Counted from the stretch's first letter, positions 46,372 to 54,615 are shown. The stretch is DNA of 64,000 nucleotides from Cyanomargarita calcarea GSE-NOS-MK-12-04C (GCA_019359595.1 JAHHGZ010000006.1:62001-126000), one strand, 5' to 3'. Notes: generated by a model not told the origin, from the letters alone. Numbers and translations are program-made.

Positions 46372-46429
46372 AATGTTTTGACTCACCTCAACAAGATATC
46401 CCTAGCCCTTCTACAATGTAGATTTGTAT

Positions 46430-46795
46430 ATGAGTAAGGATGCTTTGAACGTCTTAGGTGAAAAACTTGAGGTGTGCTGCACTTCACCGATGACAGGTTT
46501 TTACCGTGATGGTAGATGTGAAACAGGCCCAATGGATACGGGGGTGCATGTCGTTTGTGCCCGAGTTACTGAGGAGTTTTTGAGTTATACAAAAGCTCAG
46601 GGTAATGATTTGAGTACCCCTTATCCAGAATACGGTTTTCCCGGATTAAAGCCTGGAGACTGCTGGTGTTTGTGCGCTAGTCGTTGGAAGGAAGCTTTTG
46701 ATGATGGGGTTGCACCGTCGGTGAATTTGTCGTCTACTCATGAGAAAGCGTTGGAATATGTTTCGCTGGATGATTTGAGAAAACACGCAATTTGA
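46430..46795 (+). CDS. DUF2237 family protein
   Basis: 121 residues from ATG 46430 (a TTG two codons earlier is possible). Conserved DUF2237 features: Leu-Glu-Val-Cys-Cys-Thr-Ser-Pro-Met-Thr-Gly-Phe-Tyr-Arg-Asp-Gly, Thr-Gly-Val-His-Val-Val-Cys-Ala, Gly-Asn-Asp-Leu-Ser-Thr-Pro, and Gly-Asp-Cys-Trp-Cys-Leu-Cys. Cysteine-rich, soluble, function unknown. It lies 58 bases after serC in the same direction. A composite repeat begins at its stop codon. Confidence 0.9.
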   Translation: MSKDALNVLGEKLEVCCTSPMTGFYRDGRCETGPMDTGVHVVCARVTEEFLSYTKAQGNDLSTPYPEYGFPGLKPGDCWCLCASRWKEAFDDGVAPSVNLSSTHEKALEYVSLDDLRKHAI

Positions 46796-46914
46796 AGAAG
46801 GAAGAAGGAATTCGTAGGAGGTTTATATCTGTGGATACAGGATCCCAACTCAAAACGGGTTCCCTGCTTTTTGTCGAGGTATTAAACCCCCTACTCCCGG
46901 ATAGATAAAACTCC
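46794..46914 (+). repeat. Composite repeat copy F
   Basis: It begins in the DUF2237 stop codon. GAAGAAGGAAGAAGGAATTC leads into GTAGGAGGTTTATATCTGTGG. From CTG 46829 there are 18 codons (Leu-Trp-Ile-Gln-Asp-Pro-Asn-Ser-Lys-Arg-Val-Pro-Cys-Phe-Leu-Ser-Arg-Tyr) and a TAA at 46883-46885, the same length and frame as copy E but with CTG in place of ATG. The tail ends CGGATAGATAAAA. Confidence 0.85.
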
Positions 46915-47322
46915 ACCCCCCCAACCCCTCGGCAAATTCGGCTATGCATTAGTCACATCTTTCTTAACATTTGCGAGAGCCATCGCTCACATTGTTTCTA
47001 AACCTGATTCGTTCGTTGTTCATTCTCAATAAAAACGTATTTTTTAGCGAGAAGATTAAAGACCCTTTTGTCAAGTATGTTCAACACCTCAGCCTTTAAG
47101 ATGGTCGCCAAATCAGGGTTTTAAGATTGTAAAGAAAGATGCGGGTAATGCATAGGCAATTCGGGAGGGAGTAGGGGTAGGTTTTGTGAAACCTAAACGA
47201 GATGAAACTTGAGTCAATGCGTCCACTACTACTCCCTTGCAGCATGAGTTAAGGTTTACTTTTGTACCTTTGACCTACGAGAAGAAGTTCATATATGAGT
47301 ATAGGCTTATTGGGAGGTTGAG
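46915..47322. other. Non-coding stretch upstream of the Uma2 gene
   Basis: About 410 bases with no gene and no repeat that I can place. Degenerate short frames only. Confidence 0.4.
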
Positions 47323-48015
47323 ATGAACATAGCGGATAACAAGAGTGTTTTCGTGCCATGCCTTGAGAGTGGCGATCGCCTGACTCGTGCTGAATTTGAA
47401 CGCCGCTATACGGCAATACCCCATCTTAAGAAGGCTGAATTAATTGAAGGAGTTGTTTACGTGGCATCACCCCTAAGATATCGCAGACATGGGAAGCCTC
47501 ATAGTGACTTAATGACTTGGTTGGGGGTGTACCGGGCAGCAACACCGGGTGTTGAATTGGCGGATAATGCCACGGTGCGTTTAGATTTTGATAATGAACC
47601 CCAACCGGATGCTTTACTGCGGATTGATTCAGCCTATGGGGGACAATCGTCCATTAGCGAAGATGATTATGTGGAAGGGGCACCGGAGTTGATTGTGGAA
47701 ATTGCAGCCAGTAGTGCATCCTACGATCTGCATGACAAGTTAAAGGTGTATCGTCGCAATGGGGTTCTGGAATATATTGTCTGGCAAATAGCGGAGCAAA
47801 AGGTGAGTTGGTTTAGTTTACACGAGGGAGAATATCAGCCTTTGCTTGCTGATGATGGGGGGGTGATTCGCAGTCAGATTTTTCCGGGGCTAGATTTGGA
47901 TGTGAGGGCATTGTTAGCCGATAATCTGGCCCTGGTGTTGGCTGTGGTGCAGCAGGGGGTGGCGACAAAGGCCCATCAAGGGTTTGTGCAGGGGTTAGAG
48001 CAGAGACGAAATTAG
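47323..48015 (+). CDS. Uma2 family endonuclease (DUF820)
   Basis: 230 residues, intact. PD-(D/E)XK-like core: Ala-Glu-Leu-Ile-Glu-Gly-Val-Val-Tyr, Pro-Gln-Pro-Asp-Ala-Leu-Leu, Pro-Glu-Leu-Ile-Val-Glu-Ile-Ala, Asp-Leu-His-Asp-Lys-Leu-Lys-Val-Tyr-Arg, Glu-Tyr-Ile-Val-Trp. Uma2 proteins are abundant in cyanobacteria and often transposon-associated or found near toxin-antitoxin genes; function unproven. The family's C-terminal helical extension is present. GGGAGGTTGAG lies before the ATG. Confidence 0.92.
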   Translation: MNIADNKSVFVPCLESGDRLTRAEFERRYTAIPHLKKAELIEGVVYVASPLRYRRHGKPHSDLMTWLGVYRAATPGVELADNATVRLDFDNEPQPDALLRIDSAYGGQSSISEDDYVEGAPELIVEIAASSASYDLHDKLKVYRRNGVLEYIVWQIAEQKVSWFSLHEGEYQPLLADDGGVIRSQIFPGLDLDVRALLADNLALVLAVVQQGVATKAHQGFVQGLEQRRN

Positions 48016-48165
48016 ACATTTTTCCTTGGCATTTTCCTGACCAACAAAATCGTCCTCAAATGATTCATTCGCTTCGACCTTACCACCGTACAAATCTAAA
48101 TCTTCACTGCCCAAGGGAAGAAATTTTTGTGATTTTGGGCACTGAGATTGATATTGAGGAAAAAT
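48012..48165 (+). pseudogene. Degenerate duplicate of a HicB-like antitoxin 3' end
   Basis: CATTTTCCTGACCAACAAAA-TCGTCCTCAAATGATTC (48031-48068) is nearly identical to the segment at 48313-48350 inside the intact hicB-like gene (His-Phe-Pro-Asp-Glu-Gln-Asn-Arg-Pro-Gln). The rest is shifted and has no start, so it is the scar of a duplicated or replaced antitoxin gene. Confidence 0.55.
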
Positions 48166-48167
48166 AA

Positions 48168-48389
48168 ATGGAAAATACAAATACTGAAATTAAATTTCTT
48201 GTTGAATATGACCCTGAAGGTGGCTATACAGCTAGAGCCTTAAGTGAATCAATTTTTACTCAAGCTGATGACTTGGTTATCTTAAAGGAAATGGTGCGGG
48301 ACGCTGTTCGCTGCCATTTTCCTGACGAACAAAACCGTCCTCAAGTGATTCGGCTGCATATTGTTCGTGATGAAGTAATAGCTTCATGA
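48168..48389 (+). CDS. HicB-like antitoxin (short form)
   Basis: 73 residues: Ile-Lys-Phe-Leu-Val-Glu-Tyr-Asp-Pro-Glu-Gly-Gly-Tyr-Thr-Ala-Arg-Ala-Leu-Ser-Glu-Ser-Ile and Phe-Thr-Gln-Ala-Asp-Asp, the partial RNase H fold of short cyanobacterial HicB proteins, which lack a separate DNA-binding domain. Its stop overlaps the next ATG in an ATGA arrangement, so hicB and hicA are translationally coupled. Gene order is hicB-hicA, opposite to the pair at 15.2 kb. Homologues have often been misannotated as metabolic enzyme subunits. Confidence 0.8.
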   Translation: MENTNTEIKFLVEYDPEGGYTARALSESIFTQADDLVILKEMVRDAVRCHFPDEQNRPQVIRLHIVRDEVIAS

Positions 48390-48667
48390 AGCTACCACGA
48401 GATTTGTCAGGAGAGAATTTAGTCAAGTTATTATCCCGTTTTGAGTATGCAGTTGACCGTCAAACCGGGAGCCATATTCGCTTGACAACTCAAGTAAACG
48501 GTGAACACCACGTTACTATTCCTGCCCACGATCCACTCAAAATAGGTACACTGAATGCTATTTTAAGGGATGTTGCAAAGCATTTTGGTTTGACTCTAAT
48601 ACTGAATACCTCACTGGCTTCACTAATCTTCAATCCATCAAGCTTGATGGCTTGGATAACCTTCTGA
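48386..48667 (+). CDS. HicA-like toxin with replaced C-terminus
   Basis: 93 residues. Residues 1-70 are a normal HicA: Met-Lys-Leu-Pro-Arg-Asp-Leu-Ser-Gly, Arg-Gln-Thr-Gly-Ser-His-Ile-Arg-Leu (His30), Val-Thr-Ile-Pro-Ala-His-Asp-Pro-Leu-Lys-Ile-Gly-Thr-Leu. From about residue 70 the frame runs into an antisense IS630 transposase remnant and gains an unrelated 23-residue tail. The family's last helix is lost. Whether the toxin is still active is unclear. Confidence 0.75.
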   Translation: MKLPRDLSGENLVKLLSRFEYAVDRQTGSHIRLTTQVNGEHHVTIPAHDPLKIGTLNAILRDVAKHFGLTLILNTSLASLIFNPSSLMAWITF

Positions 48668-48696
48668 CGGAGGTCGTAACTGTAGGGTTTGGGCAT
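48596..48696 (-). mobile_element. IS630-type transposase remnant, N-terminal part
   Basis: From ATG 48694-48696 on the minus strand: Met-Pro-Lys-Pro-Tyr-Ser-Tyr-Asp-Leu-Arg-Gln-Lys-Val-Ile, then Gly-Leu-Lys-Ile-Ser-Glu-Ala-Ser-Glu-Val-Phe-x-Ile, the helix-turn-helix start of IS630-family transposases. It is cut at about residue 33 where the HicA frame begins. No catalytic domain remains. The palindrome AACCGCCTTGGCGGTT (48781-48796) may mark the outer edge of the element. Confidence 0.75.
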
Positions 48697-49125
48697 GGAA
48701 TTAGTGCGATGCCCTTGGCAACGGAATCAACGCCGTATCGCGCGATTGCAGGATTCGGTACTACTTCCAGTTTATGCCATAACCGCCTTGGCGGTTGCTA
48801 TATATAGCTGATACTAGCTTTGTAGCCGCTCTCGTACCACTGTTTTGAATTGCATTACCTTATCAATAGGAACTTGCCGGACAATTTCCATTAACTGGAG
48901 TTCAACTAGGCGATCGCAATACCAGAAACTATAGCGCTAGGTATATTTGTACTATTTTCTCTCACCCAGAATAATTTTAACGGGCACAGTTCGCCGTTTC
49001 GTGGCGTCAACTATCCTAATGTACTAAGCCTGCTCCAGTTTAGCGCTCTGCAATAATTCAATGCGTGTGATTGAATAAAACACTATCAAATTAACCTCTA
49101 GCAAGCGTAAATACCTGTAGACTAT
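48697..49125. other. Non-coding stretch with a short perfect palindrome
   Basis: AACCGCCTTGGCGGTT at 48781-48796 is a perfect 7-base stem on a TT loop. Otherwise about 430 bases without gene or known repeat. Confidence 0.45.
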
Positions 49126-50475
49126 ATGCCGATTAAATTCCATCACAAAAGCATACGACTGCGGGCTTGGGTAGCTAACTCATTATTTGGGTCTGCGATT
49201 TTTTGGCGACGCTCACTTGTGCCATTTCTGCTTCTAATATCATTCATCACAGTATTACTACTGGACTATTTTACCCCTGCATTTGCACAGTTTCCGCCGC
49301 CACAAGTCATAACAGAACCCCAGTTTCCCCAACCCGAGTTTCCACAGCAACCCGAAATTATACCACAACCGGAGTTTCCACCGCAACCCCCACGGAGGAG
49401 AGAGCAAATTCGTGGGGTTTGGATGACTAATAACGACTTGGACGTTCTGCGCGATCGCCAAAAAGTGCAAAAAGCTATAAGTCAATTGCAGCGGCTGAAT
49501 TTTAACACGATTTATCCCGTGGTGTGGAACTCTGGTTATGTCATGTATCCCAGTGCTGTCGCACAACGAGCGCAGATTCAACCGTTTGTTTACCGAGGCA
49601 CCGACGGGCATGATATTATCGCAGATGTCATTGCCCAAGCGCATCGTCAAGGATTGCTTGCAATTCCTTGGTTTGAGTTTGGTTTCATGACTCCCGAAAC
49701 CTCCGAACTGGCATTAAATCATCCAGAGTGGCTCACCCAAAAGCGGAATGGGAGCCTAACTTCCATTAGTGCTGCTGGTGAGGTTGCATGGCTGAATCCT
49801 TTCCATGAGGAAGTGCAAAAGTTTATCACCGATCTCGTGCTGGAAATCGTCACTCAATATGATGCCGATGGCATTCAATTTGACGATCACATGAGTTTGC
49901 CCTATGAATTTGGCTATGATAAATATACGGTTGCATTGTACGCTCAAGAAACCGGGAAAAATCCCCCAAGCAATCCCCAAGATCAATCATGGATGCGTTG
50001 GAGGGCAGATAAAATTACAGCGTTCATGGTGCAACTCAACGAAGCGGTAAAAGTAAGAAAACCGAAAGCGATTTTCTCCGTTTCTCCCAATTATTATGAC
50101 TTTGCTTACAAGTTTCAATTGCAAGACTGGCTGACTTGGTTGCGGCTCAATATTGTGGATGAACTAATTGTACAGATATATCGTCACGATTTGAATTCTT
50201 TTAGCGACAAGATTACTCGTCCTGAAATTCAAGAAGCGCAACAAATAATTTCCACCGGAATTGGAATTATGGCAGGATTGCGGACTCGTTCAGTTCCAAT
50301 TCAACAAATTCAGTCTCAGGTGCGGGCTGCTCAACAACGTGGCTTAGGCGTCGCATTCTTTTATTATGAAAGCCTCTGGGATTCTGGTCCAGAACCAATT
50401 GGCGAGCGTCAGTCTGGATTTGAAGCCGTTTTCCCCGCTCCTGCACTCCGTGCTAGAACTGATGGAATTGAATGA
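49126..50475 (+). CDS. GHL10-family glycoside hydrolase-like protein (DUF187-type)
   Basis: 449 residues. An N-terminal membrane or signal segment (about 28-54) is followed by a Pro/Gln/Glu-rich linker with Phe-Pro-Gln-Pro repeats (about 57-95). The TIM-barrel domain has Gly-Val-Trp-Met-Thr-Asn-Asn-Asp, Phe-Asn-Thr-Ile-Tyr-Pro-Val-Val-Trp-Asn, Ile-Pro-Trp-Phe-Glu-Phe-Gly, Trp-Leu-Asn-Pro and Gly-Ile-Gln-Phe-Asp-Asp-His. These match PF02638 (glycosyl hydrolase-like 10). It probably acts outside the plasma membrane on a cell-surface glycan; the substrate is unknown. A GGAAGAA tract begins at the stop codon. Confidence 0.9.
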   Translation: MPIKFHHKSIRLRAWVANSLFGSAIFWRRSLVPFLLLISFITVLLLDYFTPAFAQFPPPQVITEPQFPQPEFPQQPEIIPQPEFPPQPPRRREQIRGVWMTNNDLDVLRDRQKVQKAISQLQRLNFNTIYPVVWNSGYVMYPSAVAQRAQIQPFVYRGTDGHDIIADVIAQAHRQGLLAIPWFEFGFMTPETSELALNHPEWLTQKRNGSLTSISAAGEVAWLNPFHEEVQKFITDLVLEIVTQYDADGIQFDDHMSLPYEFGYDKYTVALYAQETGKNPPSNPQDQSWMRWRADKITAFMVQLNEAVKVRKPKAIFSVSPNYYDFAYKFQLQDWLTWLRLNIVDELIVQIYRHDLNSFSDKITRPEIQEAQQIISTGIGIMAGLRTRSVPIQQIQSQVRAAQQRGLGVAFFYYESLWDSGPEPIGERQSGFEAVFPAPALRARTDGIE

Positions 50476-50548
50476 AGGAAGAAGGAAGAAGGAAGAAGGA
50501 AGAGGTTTGGAGAGGGATCTTTTTTATTTTCCACCAGATGTCTTTTGA
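50472..50548 (+). repeat. Heptamer tract after the GHL10 gene, plus AGGTTTGGAGAGG sequence
   Basis: About four GGAAGAA units overlap the stop codon and lead into GAGGTTTGGAGAGG and TTTTATTTTCCACCAGATGT. The second part recurs at 51043-51091, about 540 bases downstream, on the other side of the MITE-like element. Confidence 0.8.
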
Positions 50549-50726
50549 TTATTGGTAAGATATCTTACCGATTGGACAGGGAGCCGAAAGCTCCCTTTAT
50601 ATAATATCGGTTGAAAAGCCCACACTACAAATCTAAACATTTGGGATGCTCTGCTCTCTATTAGACATCTCCAGAAAAGATTTAAAGACCGCAAATTTAC
50701 ACCCAGACCTAACTCCCCTCCCCCCC

Positions 50727-51000
50727 CTTAAGGATACCATTGGCGAATCAGGGGTAAGACCCCTCCGAAACCCGTAATCCCACCGTCACCATATAATGGT
50801 GCGGCTAATTGAACATAGGCGCTTCGCCTTCCGCAGGTAGCCCACAGTAAGGTGGGCTAAAGAAATTTAGCCTCGCGTTGGTGGGCTTCGTATCAATAGC
50901 CCCAGGCTTCTAGCCTGCGGGCGGTTGTTGGGTATACGAGAGAACTGCTTGAATCAATATTGAGGGGTTAGACCTATCATTCGCCAACGGTATCCTTAAG
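50727..51000. mobile_element. 274-base MITE-like element with imperfect 39-base terminal inverted repeats
   Basis: It starts CTTAAGGATACCATTGGCGA and ends (inverse complement) CTTAAGGATACCGTTGGCGA. Similarity continues into GTAAGACCCCTC versus GTCTAACCCCTC. There is no coding capacity. The interior holds AGCCCAC/GTGGGCT stems and CCCCAGGCTTCTAGCCTGCGGG, a dispersed repeat also found at 36242. Target duplications are not obvious. The region outside it (50505-50548 and 51043-51091) is a direct repeat. Confidence 0.7.
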
Positions 51001-51253
51001 AGCCAGGGAAGGCGGAAATCAAAGCCTCTAGAACCGTGGGGGAGAGGTTTGAAGAGGGGTCTTTTTTATTTTCCACCAGATGTCTGTTGGACATTTTACA
51101 TAACCGCAAATTTAGCGGTTTGTTTGAATATTTTTACTACCAAAAAGGAATAGAAATACAAACATAAACTCTGCAATGATTGTATTAAGTATCACACTAA
51201 TTGCTAGTGAATATGGATCAAAATTTAAGTAATAACTTATATTTTATCTACCT

Positions 51254-52540
51254 ATGTCTAAGGATTTTTCCTCTCAAAATCTTGAACGTTCTTTTTTTAG
51301 ATATCAATACCTAAAGCATGTAAACTTTAGTCAAGCCAACCTCATTGATTCCAACCTTAGCGAGACAAAGCTTAATGGTGCCGATCTGACTGGTGCCGAT
51401 CTCACTAGTGCCGATCTGACTGGTGCCGACCTGACTGATGCCAACCTGACTGGTGCTAACTTGACTCGTGCTAACCTCAGTTATTCTTTTTCTAGTTTCT
51501 CCCCTAATGCTAACCGCAAGAATGCCAACCTGATTCGTGCCAATCTTTGCAATGTCAATCTATGCCATGCCGACCTAACTAGTGCCGACCTGACTGATGC
51601 CAACCTGACTAGTGCCAACCTGACTGGTGCCAACCTTAAGGATGCCAACCTGACTGGTGCCAACCTGACTAATGCCAATCTTAGGGATGCCAACCTCAGA
51701 GGTACCAAAATTAATGAGGCAACACAATTTGATCATAAATGGCGTCTAATTTGGGAAATTCTCAATCAGGAAGTCGTGGGTCGAGACTTGATTGGTGCAG
51801 ACCTCAAGGGAGCAGACCTTAAGGATAGCAACCTCAGGAGTGCTAACCTTAGCGGTGCAGACCTCAAGGGTACTAACCTCACTGATGCCAACCTCAGGGA
51901 TGCCAACCTCATGGATACCAAAATTAATGAGAAAACACAACTTGATATTAAGTGGCGTCTGATTTGGGAAATTCTCAATCAGGGAGCTGTGGATCGAGAC
52001 TTAACAAATGCCGATCTTTGGTACGCTAACCTAAGTGATGCCAATCTCACAGGTGCCAACCTCACGGGGGCTAACCTCAGCAGCGCTAGACTCAGCGGTA
52101 CCAATCTCACCGATGCCAACCTCACGGATGCCAAACTTTGGCGTGCCAACCTTAGGGGTACCAAAATTAATGAGGCAACAAAACTTGATAATAAGTGGCT
52201 TCTGATTTGGAAAATTGTCAATGAAGAGGTCGTGGGTCGAGACTTGAAAAAGGCTGACCTCAAGGGTGCCAACTTGACTGGTGCTAACCTTACTAGTGCC
52301 AAACTCAACGGTGCCGATTTCAGTGGTACCAATCTCAACAGTGCTGACCTTAATGGTGCTGACCTCAACGGTGCTGACCTCAACGGTGCTGACCTTAAGG
52401 ATACCAATTTTCAAGGTGCCAATCTCCAGGATGTTAACTTCAAGGGTGTTAAATATCTGACAAAAGAACAAGTGAAATCTGCTAAAAATTGGGAGATGGC
52501 GACCTACAATGACGATTTTCGCAACCAGCTTGATGACTAA
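51254..52540 (+). CDS. Pentapeptide repeat protein with inserted WRLIWEILNQ-type modules
   Basis: 428 residues made mostly of A(D/N)LxxA pentapeptides, which fold as a right-handed quadrilateral beta-helix. Three near-identical non-pentapeptide modules (Thr-Lys-Ile-Asn-Glu-x-Thr...Lys-Trp-Arg-Leu-Ile-Trp-Glu-Ile-Leu-Asn-Gln-x-x-Val-x-Arg-Asp-Leu) start near residues 151, 222 and 304 and break the helix. The DNA of the modules is also highly similar, pointing to recent internal duplication. The C-terminus is a non-repeat cap (Lys-Tyr-Leu-Thr-Lys-Glu-Gln-Val). Function unknown; no signal peptide. Confidence 0.93.
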   Translation: MSKDFSSQNLERSFFRYQYLKHVNFSQANLIDSNLSETKLNGADLTGADLTSADLTGADLTDANLTGANLTRANLSYSFSSFSPNANRKNANLIRANLCNVNLCHADLTSADLTDANLTSANLTGANLKDANLTGANLTNANLRDANLRGTKINEATQFDHKWRLIWEILNQEVVGRDLIGADLKGADLKDSNLRSANLSGADLKGTNLTDANLRDANLMDTKINEKTQLDIKWRLIWEILNQGAVDRDLTNADLWYANLSDANLTGANLTGANLSSARLSGTNLTDANLTDAKLWRANLRGTKINEATKLDNKWLLIWKIVNEEVVGRDLKKADLKGANLTGANLTSAKLNGADFSGTNLNSADLNGADLNGADLNGADLKDTNFQGANLQDVNFKGVKYLTKEQVKSAKNWEMATYNDDFRNQLDD

Positions 52541-53040
52541 GTCTCTTGTTGGACAAAGGTGAAATGGAAGTCTTTTTCATCTGCGTCCATCTGTGTGCTA
52601 CCGAAGCGCCTACTGCGGTTAATTATTTATTTTTTGGCTCTGTTGCAAGAACTTAGGACTTACGCAGAAATTGCCCGAAACTTTTATTTGTATAACCGCA
52701 AAGACGCAAAGTACGCTAAGTCTTAAAATTCTATTAGACTCGCCGTTCTTTTTAATACCTCGACCTTATATAGGTCGCCCGTTTTGAGTTGGGGTGGCAG
52801 CTTTGTGGGATAAGCTTCCTTCTTCAAACGTGCCTTGTCTGAATCTAGATAAGTAACCAGACAGAATTAATTACAATACTGATTCTTTGCTAGACAAGAA
52901 TTTCAGCCCAGATTTTGTGTAATTAATTGTGTCCCACTACTTGTATAATTCTTCCTTCTTCCTTCATTAAAGACACAAATCCTGATAAAAATACTGAAGC
53001 GCGAAGCTCATACCATTCGTTATACTGGCAGTAACGTCTT
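52541..53040. other. Non-coding stretch of 500 bases
   Basis: It contains dispersed AACCGCAAAGACGCAAAG repeat (about 52692), composite repeat copy G, and two minus-sense GGAAGAA units at about 52950-52969. Confidence 0.5.
52739..52827 (-). repeat. Composite repeat copy G
   Basis: On the minus strand: two heptamer remnants, then a diverged 5' part without the Trp-Ile-Gln start, then CCCCAACTCAAAACGGGCGACC-like core and GGTCGAGGTATTAAAAAGAAC. The frame Pro-Asn-Ser-Lys-Arg-Ala-Thr...Ser-Arg-Tyr-stop is kept in the same register as copies E and F. Confidence 0.75.
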
Positions 53041-53082
53041 ATGAAGTGTGCAAGGAGAAGGGGCGTCTACCATTTATTATGA
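53041..53082 (+). other. Possible 13-codon leader frame overlapping the recQ start
   Basis: ATG 53041 opens Met-Lys-Cys-Ala-Arg-Arg-Arg-Gly-Val-Tyr-His-Leu-Leu and ends in TGA at 53080-53082, which overlaps the recQ ATG (53079-53081) as ATGA. This geometry would allow translational coupling. AAGGAGAAGGGG lies within it, too far from the recQ ATG (about 18 bases) to be its usual ribosome-binding site. Confidence 0.3.
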
Positions 53083-54524
53083 ATCAAGCCCAAACTCCAT
53101 CTTGGAGTCAAGTCCGCGAGGCTTTTAAGAAAAATTGGGGATATGAAGACTTCCGTGCGCCACAAGGAGAAATTATCCGCAGTTTATTGGCGCAAAAAGA
53201 TACAGTGATTATTATGCCTACAGGTGGCGGAAAGTCGATTTGCTTTCAACTACCAGCACTACTCCAAACTGGACTAACATTAGTCGTTTCGCCGTTGGTT
53301 GCGTTGATGGAGAATCAAGTACAGGAACTACGGCAGCGTCACTTAAGTGCAGCCCTTATACACAGTCAATTACCTTCATACCAACGACGACAAACTCTGC
53401 AAGCTATAGAAAAACAACAGTTAAGATTGTTGTATCTATCTCCAGAGACTTTACTTAGTCCACCTGTGTGGGAAAGATTATCTCAACCACAAACAAAAAT
53501 TAATGGTTTGATACTAGATGAAGCTCATTGCTTAGTTCAATGGGGAGACACATTTCGACCTGCTTATCGCAGATTGGGGACGGTGCGACCAGCGCTACTC
53601 AAATCAAAACCAGCGGGAACACAAATAGCGCTAGCTGCTTTCACCGCCACAGCCGATCCTAAGGCCCAAAAAACTATTCAAGATGTCTTGCAATTACACC
53701 AGCCGGAAATTTTTCGGCTCAACCCTTATCGTTCTAACCTTAACATTTTTGTCCGCATTGTTTGGACACCACGAGGCAGAAAGCAACAAATCTTAAAATT
53801 TTTGGAAGTCAGGCAAAAACAAGCTGGCTTGATTTACGTTCGCAGCAGGCGAGATAGCGAGAGTTTAGCACAATGGCTGCGAGAAATGAATTATCCAACA
53901 ACAGCTTATCACGCGGGGCTGGGTGCAGAGGAACGCCGCGAGGTTGAAGCTAGTTGGATAAATGGAAAAATTCCTTTTGTGGTCTGTACCTCTGCGTTTG
54001 GGATGGGGATAAATAAGCCAGATGTCCGCTGGGTGGTTCACTTTCACCCACCGCATCTATTGAGTGAGTACGTCCAAGAAATTGGACGTGCAGGAAGGGA
54101 TGGCAAAGCTGCGGATGTTTTGATGTTGATAAGTGAGCCTACGGGGTGGTTAGATCCAGAAGATAAGCAAAGGCAGGGTTTCTTTGAAGATAGAATGCGA
54201 TCGCTCCAATTAGAAGCACAGCATCTGATGAAAAAGCTGCCGAAAAATGGAGAATTCAATACAGTAGTCAAACAATTTCCCGATGCTGGTTTAGCACTTT
54301 CACTGTTGCACAGTAACGGTCAATTAAATTGGCTAGACCCTTTCCACTACAGTATAGTATCCCCTGTTAGGAATAACTCAGCTACGCAATTTCACGCAGT
54401 CAAGCAAATGAGTCAGTATCTTTATACCAAGCAGTGCCGCTGGCAGTTTTTGTTAAATGCCTTTGGTTTTAATAAAGAAGCGGCGAAGATGCGTTGCGAT
54501 AATTGTGATAATTGTCACCGCTAA
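53079..54524 (+). CDS. recQ: RecQ-family ATP-dependent DNA helicase
   Basis: SF2 3'-5' helicase acting in recombination and repair. 481 residues from ATG 53079. Motifs: Phe-Arg-x-Pro-Gln (motif 0), Met-Pro-Thr-Gly-Gly-Gly-Lys-Ser (I), Asp-Glu-Ala-His-Cys (II), Thr-Ala-Thr-Ala (III), Tyr-His-Ala-Gly-Leu, Ala-Phe-Gly-Met-Gly-Ile-Asn-Lys-Pro-Asp-Val-Arg (V), Gln-Glu-Ile-Gly-Arg-Ala-Gly-Arg-Asp-Gly (VI). It ends in a Cys-Arg-Trp...Cys-Asp-Asn-Cys-Asp-Asn-Cys-His zinc site, with no HRDC domain, the short form common in cyanobacteria. A GTG 11 codons upstream is an alternative start. Confidence 0.93.
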   Translation: MNQAQTPSWSQVREAFKKNWGYEDFRAPQGEIIRSLLAQKDTVIIMPTGGGKSICFQLPALLQTGLTLVVSPLVALMENQVQELRQRHLSAALIHSQLPSYQRRQTLQAIEKQQLRLLYLSPETLLSPPVWERLSQPQTKINGLILDEAHCLVQWGDTFRPAYRRLGTVRPALLKSKPAGTQIALAAFTATADPKAQKTIQDVLQLHQPEIFRLNPYRSNLNIFVRIVWTPRGRKQQILKFLEVRQKQAGLIYVRSRRDSESLAQWLREMNYPTTAYHAGLGAEERREVEASWINGKIPFVVCTSAFGMGINKPDVRWVVHFHPPHLLSEYVQEIGRAGRDGKAADVLMLISEPTGWLDPEDKQRQGFFEDRMRSLQLEAQHLMKKLPKNGEFNTVVKQFPDAGLALSLLHSNGQLNWLDPFHYSIVSPVRNNSATQFHAVKQMSQYLYTKQCRWQFLLNAFGFNKEAAKMRCDNCDNCHR

Positions 54525-54543
54525 GAGTTAGTTGTTAGTGGTT

Positions 54544-54606
54544 AGGAGTTTGGAGTTCAAAATTTCCTTCAACTGTGCCTTCCTAAGTTATTGCTCTCAA
54601 ACTCCT
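54544..54606. terminator. Hairpin between convergent recQ and pheS
   Basis: AGGAGTTTG (54544-54552) and CAAACTCCT (54598-54606) pair perfectly over nine bases with a 45-base loop. They are built from GTTAGGAG/CTCCTGACTCC heptamer-like units after the recQ stop. It may end transcripts from either side, but there is no clean T-run. Confidence 0.35.
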
Positions 54607-54615
54607 GACTCCTAC

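Noticed and set aside
51979-52407. Long minus-strand frames opposite the pentapeptide gene
   Set aside because: Antisense of a five-residue repeat gives long open frames by periodicity; the plus-strand protein explains the region.
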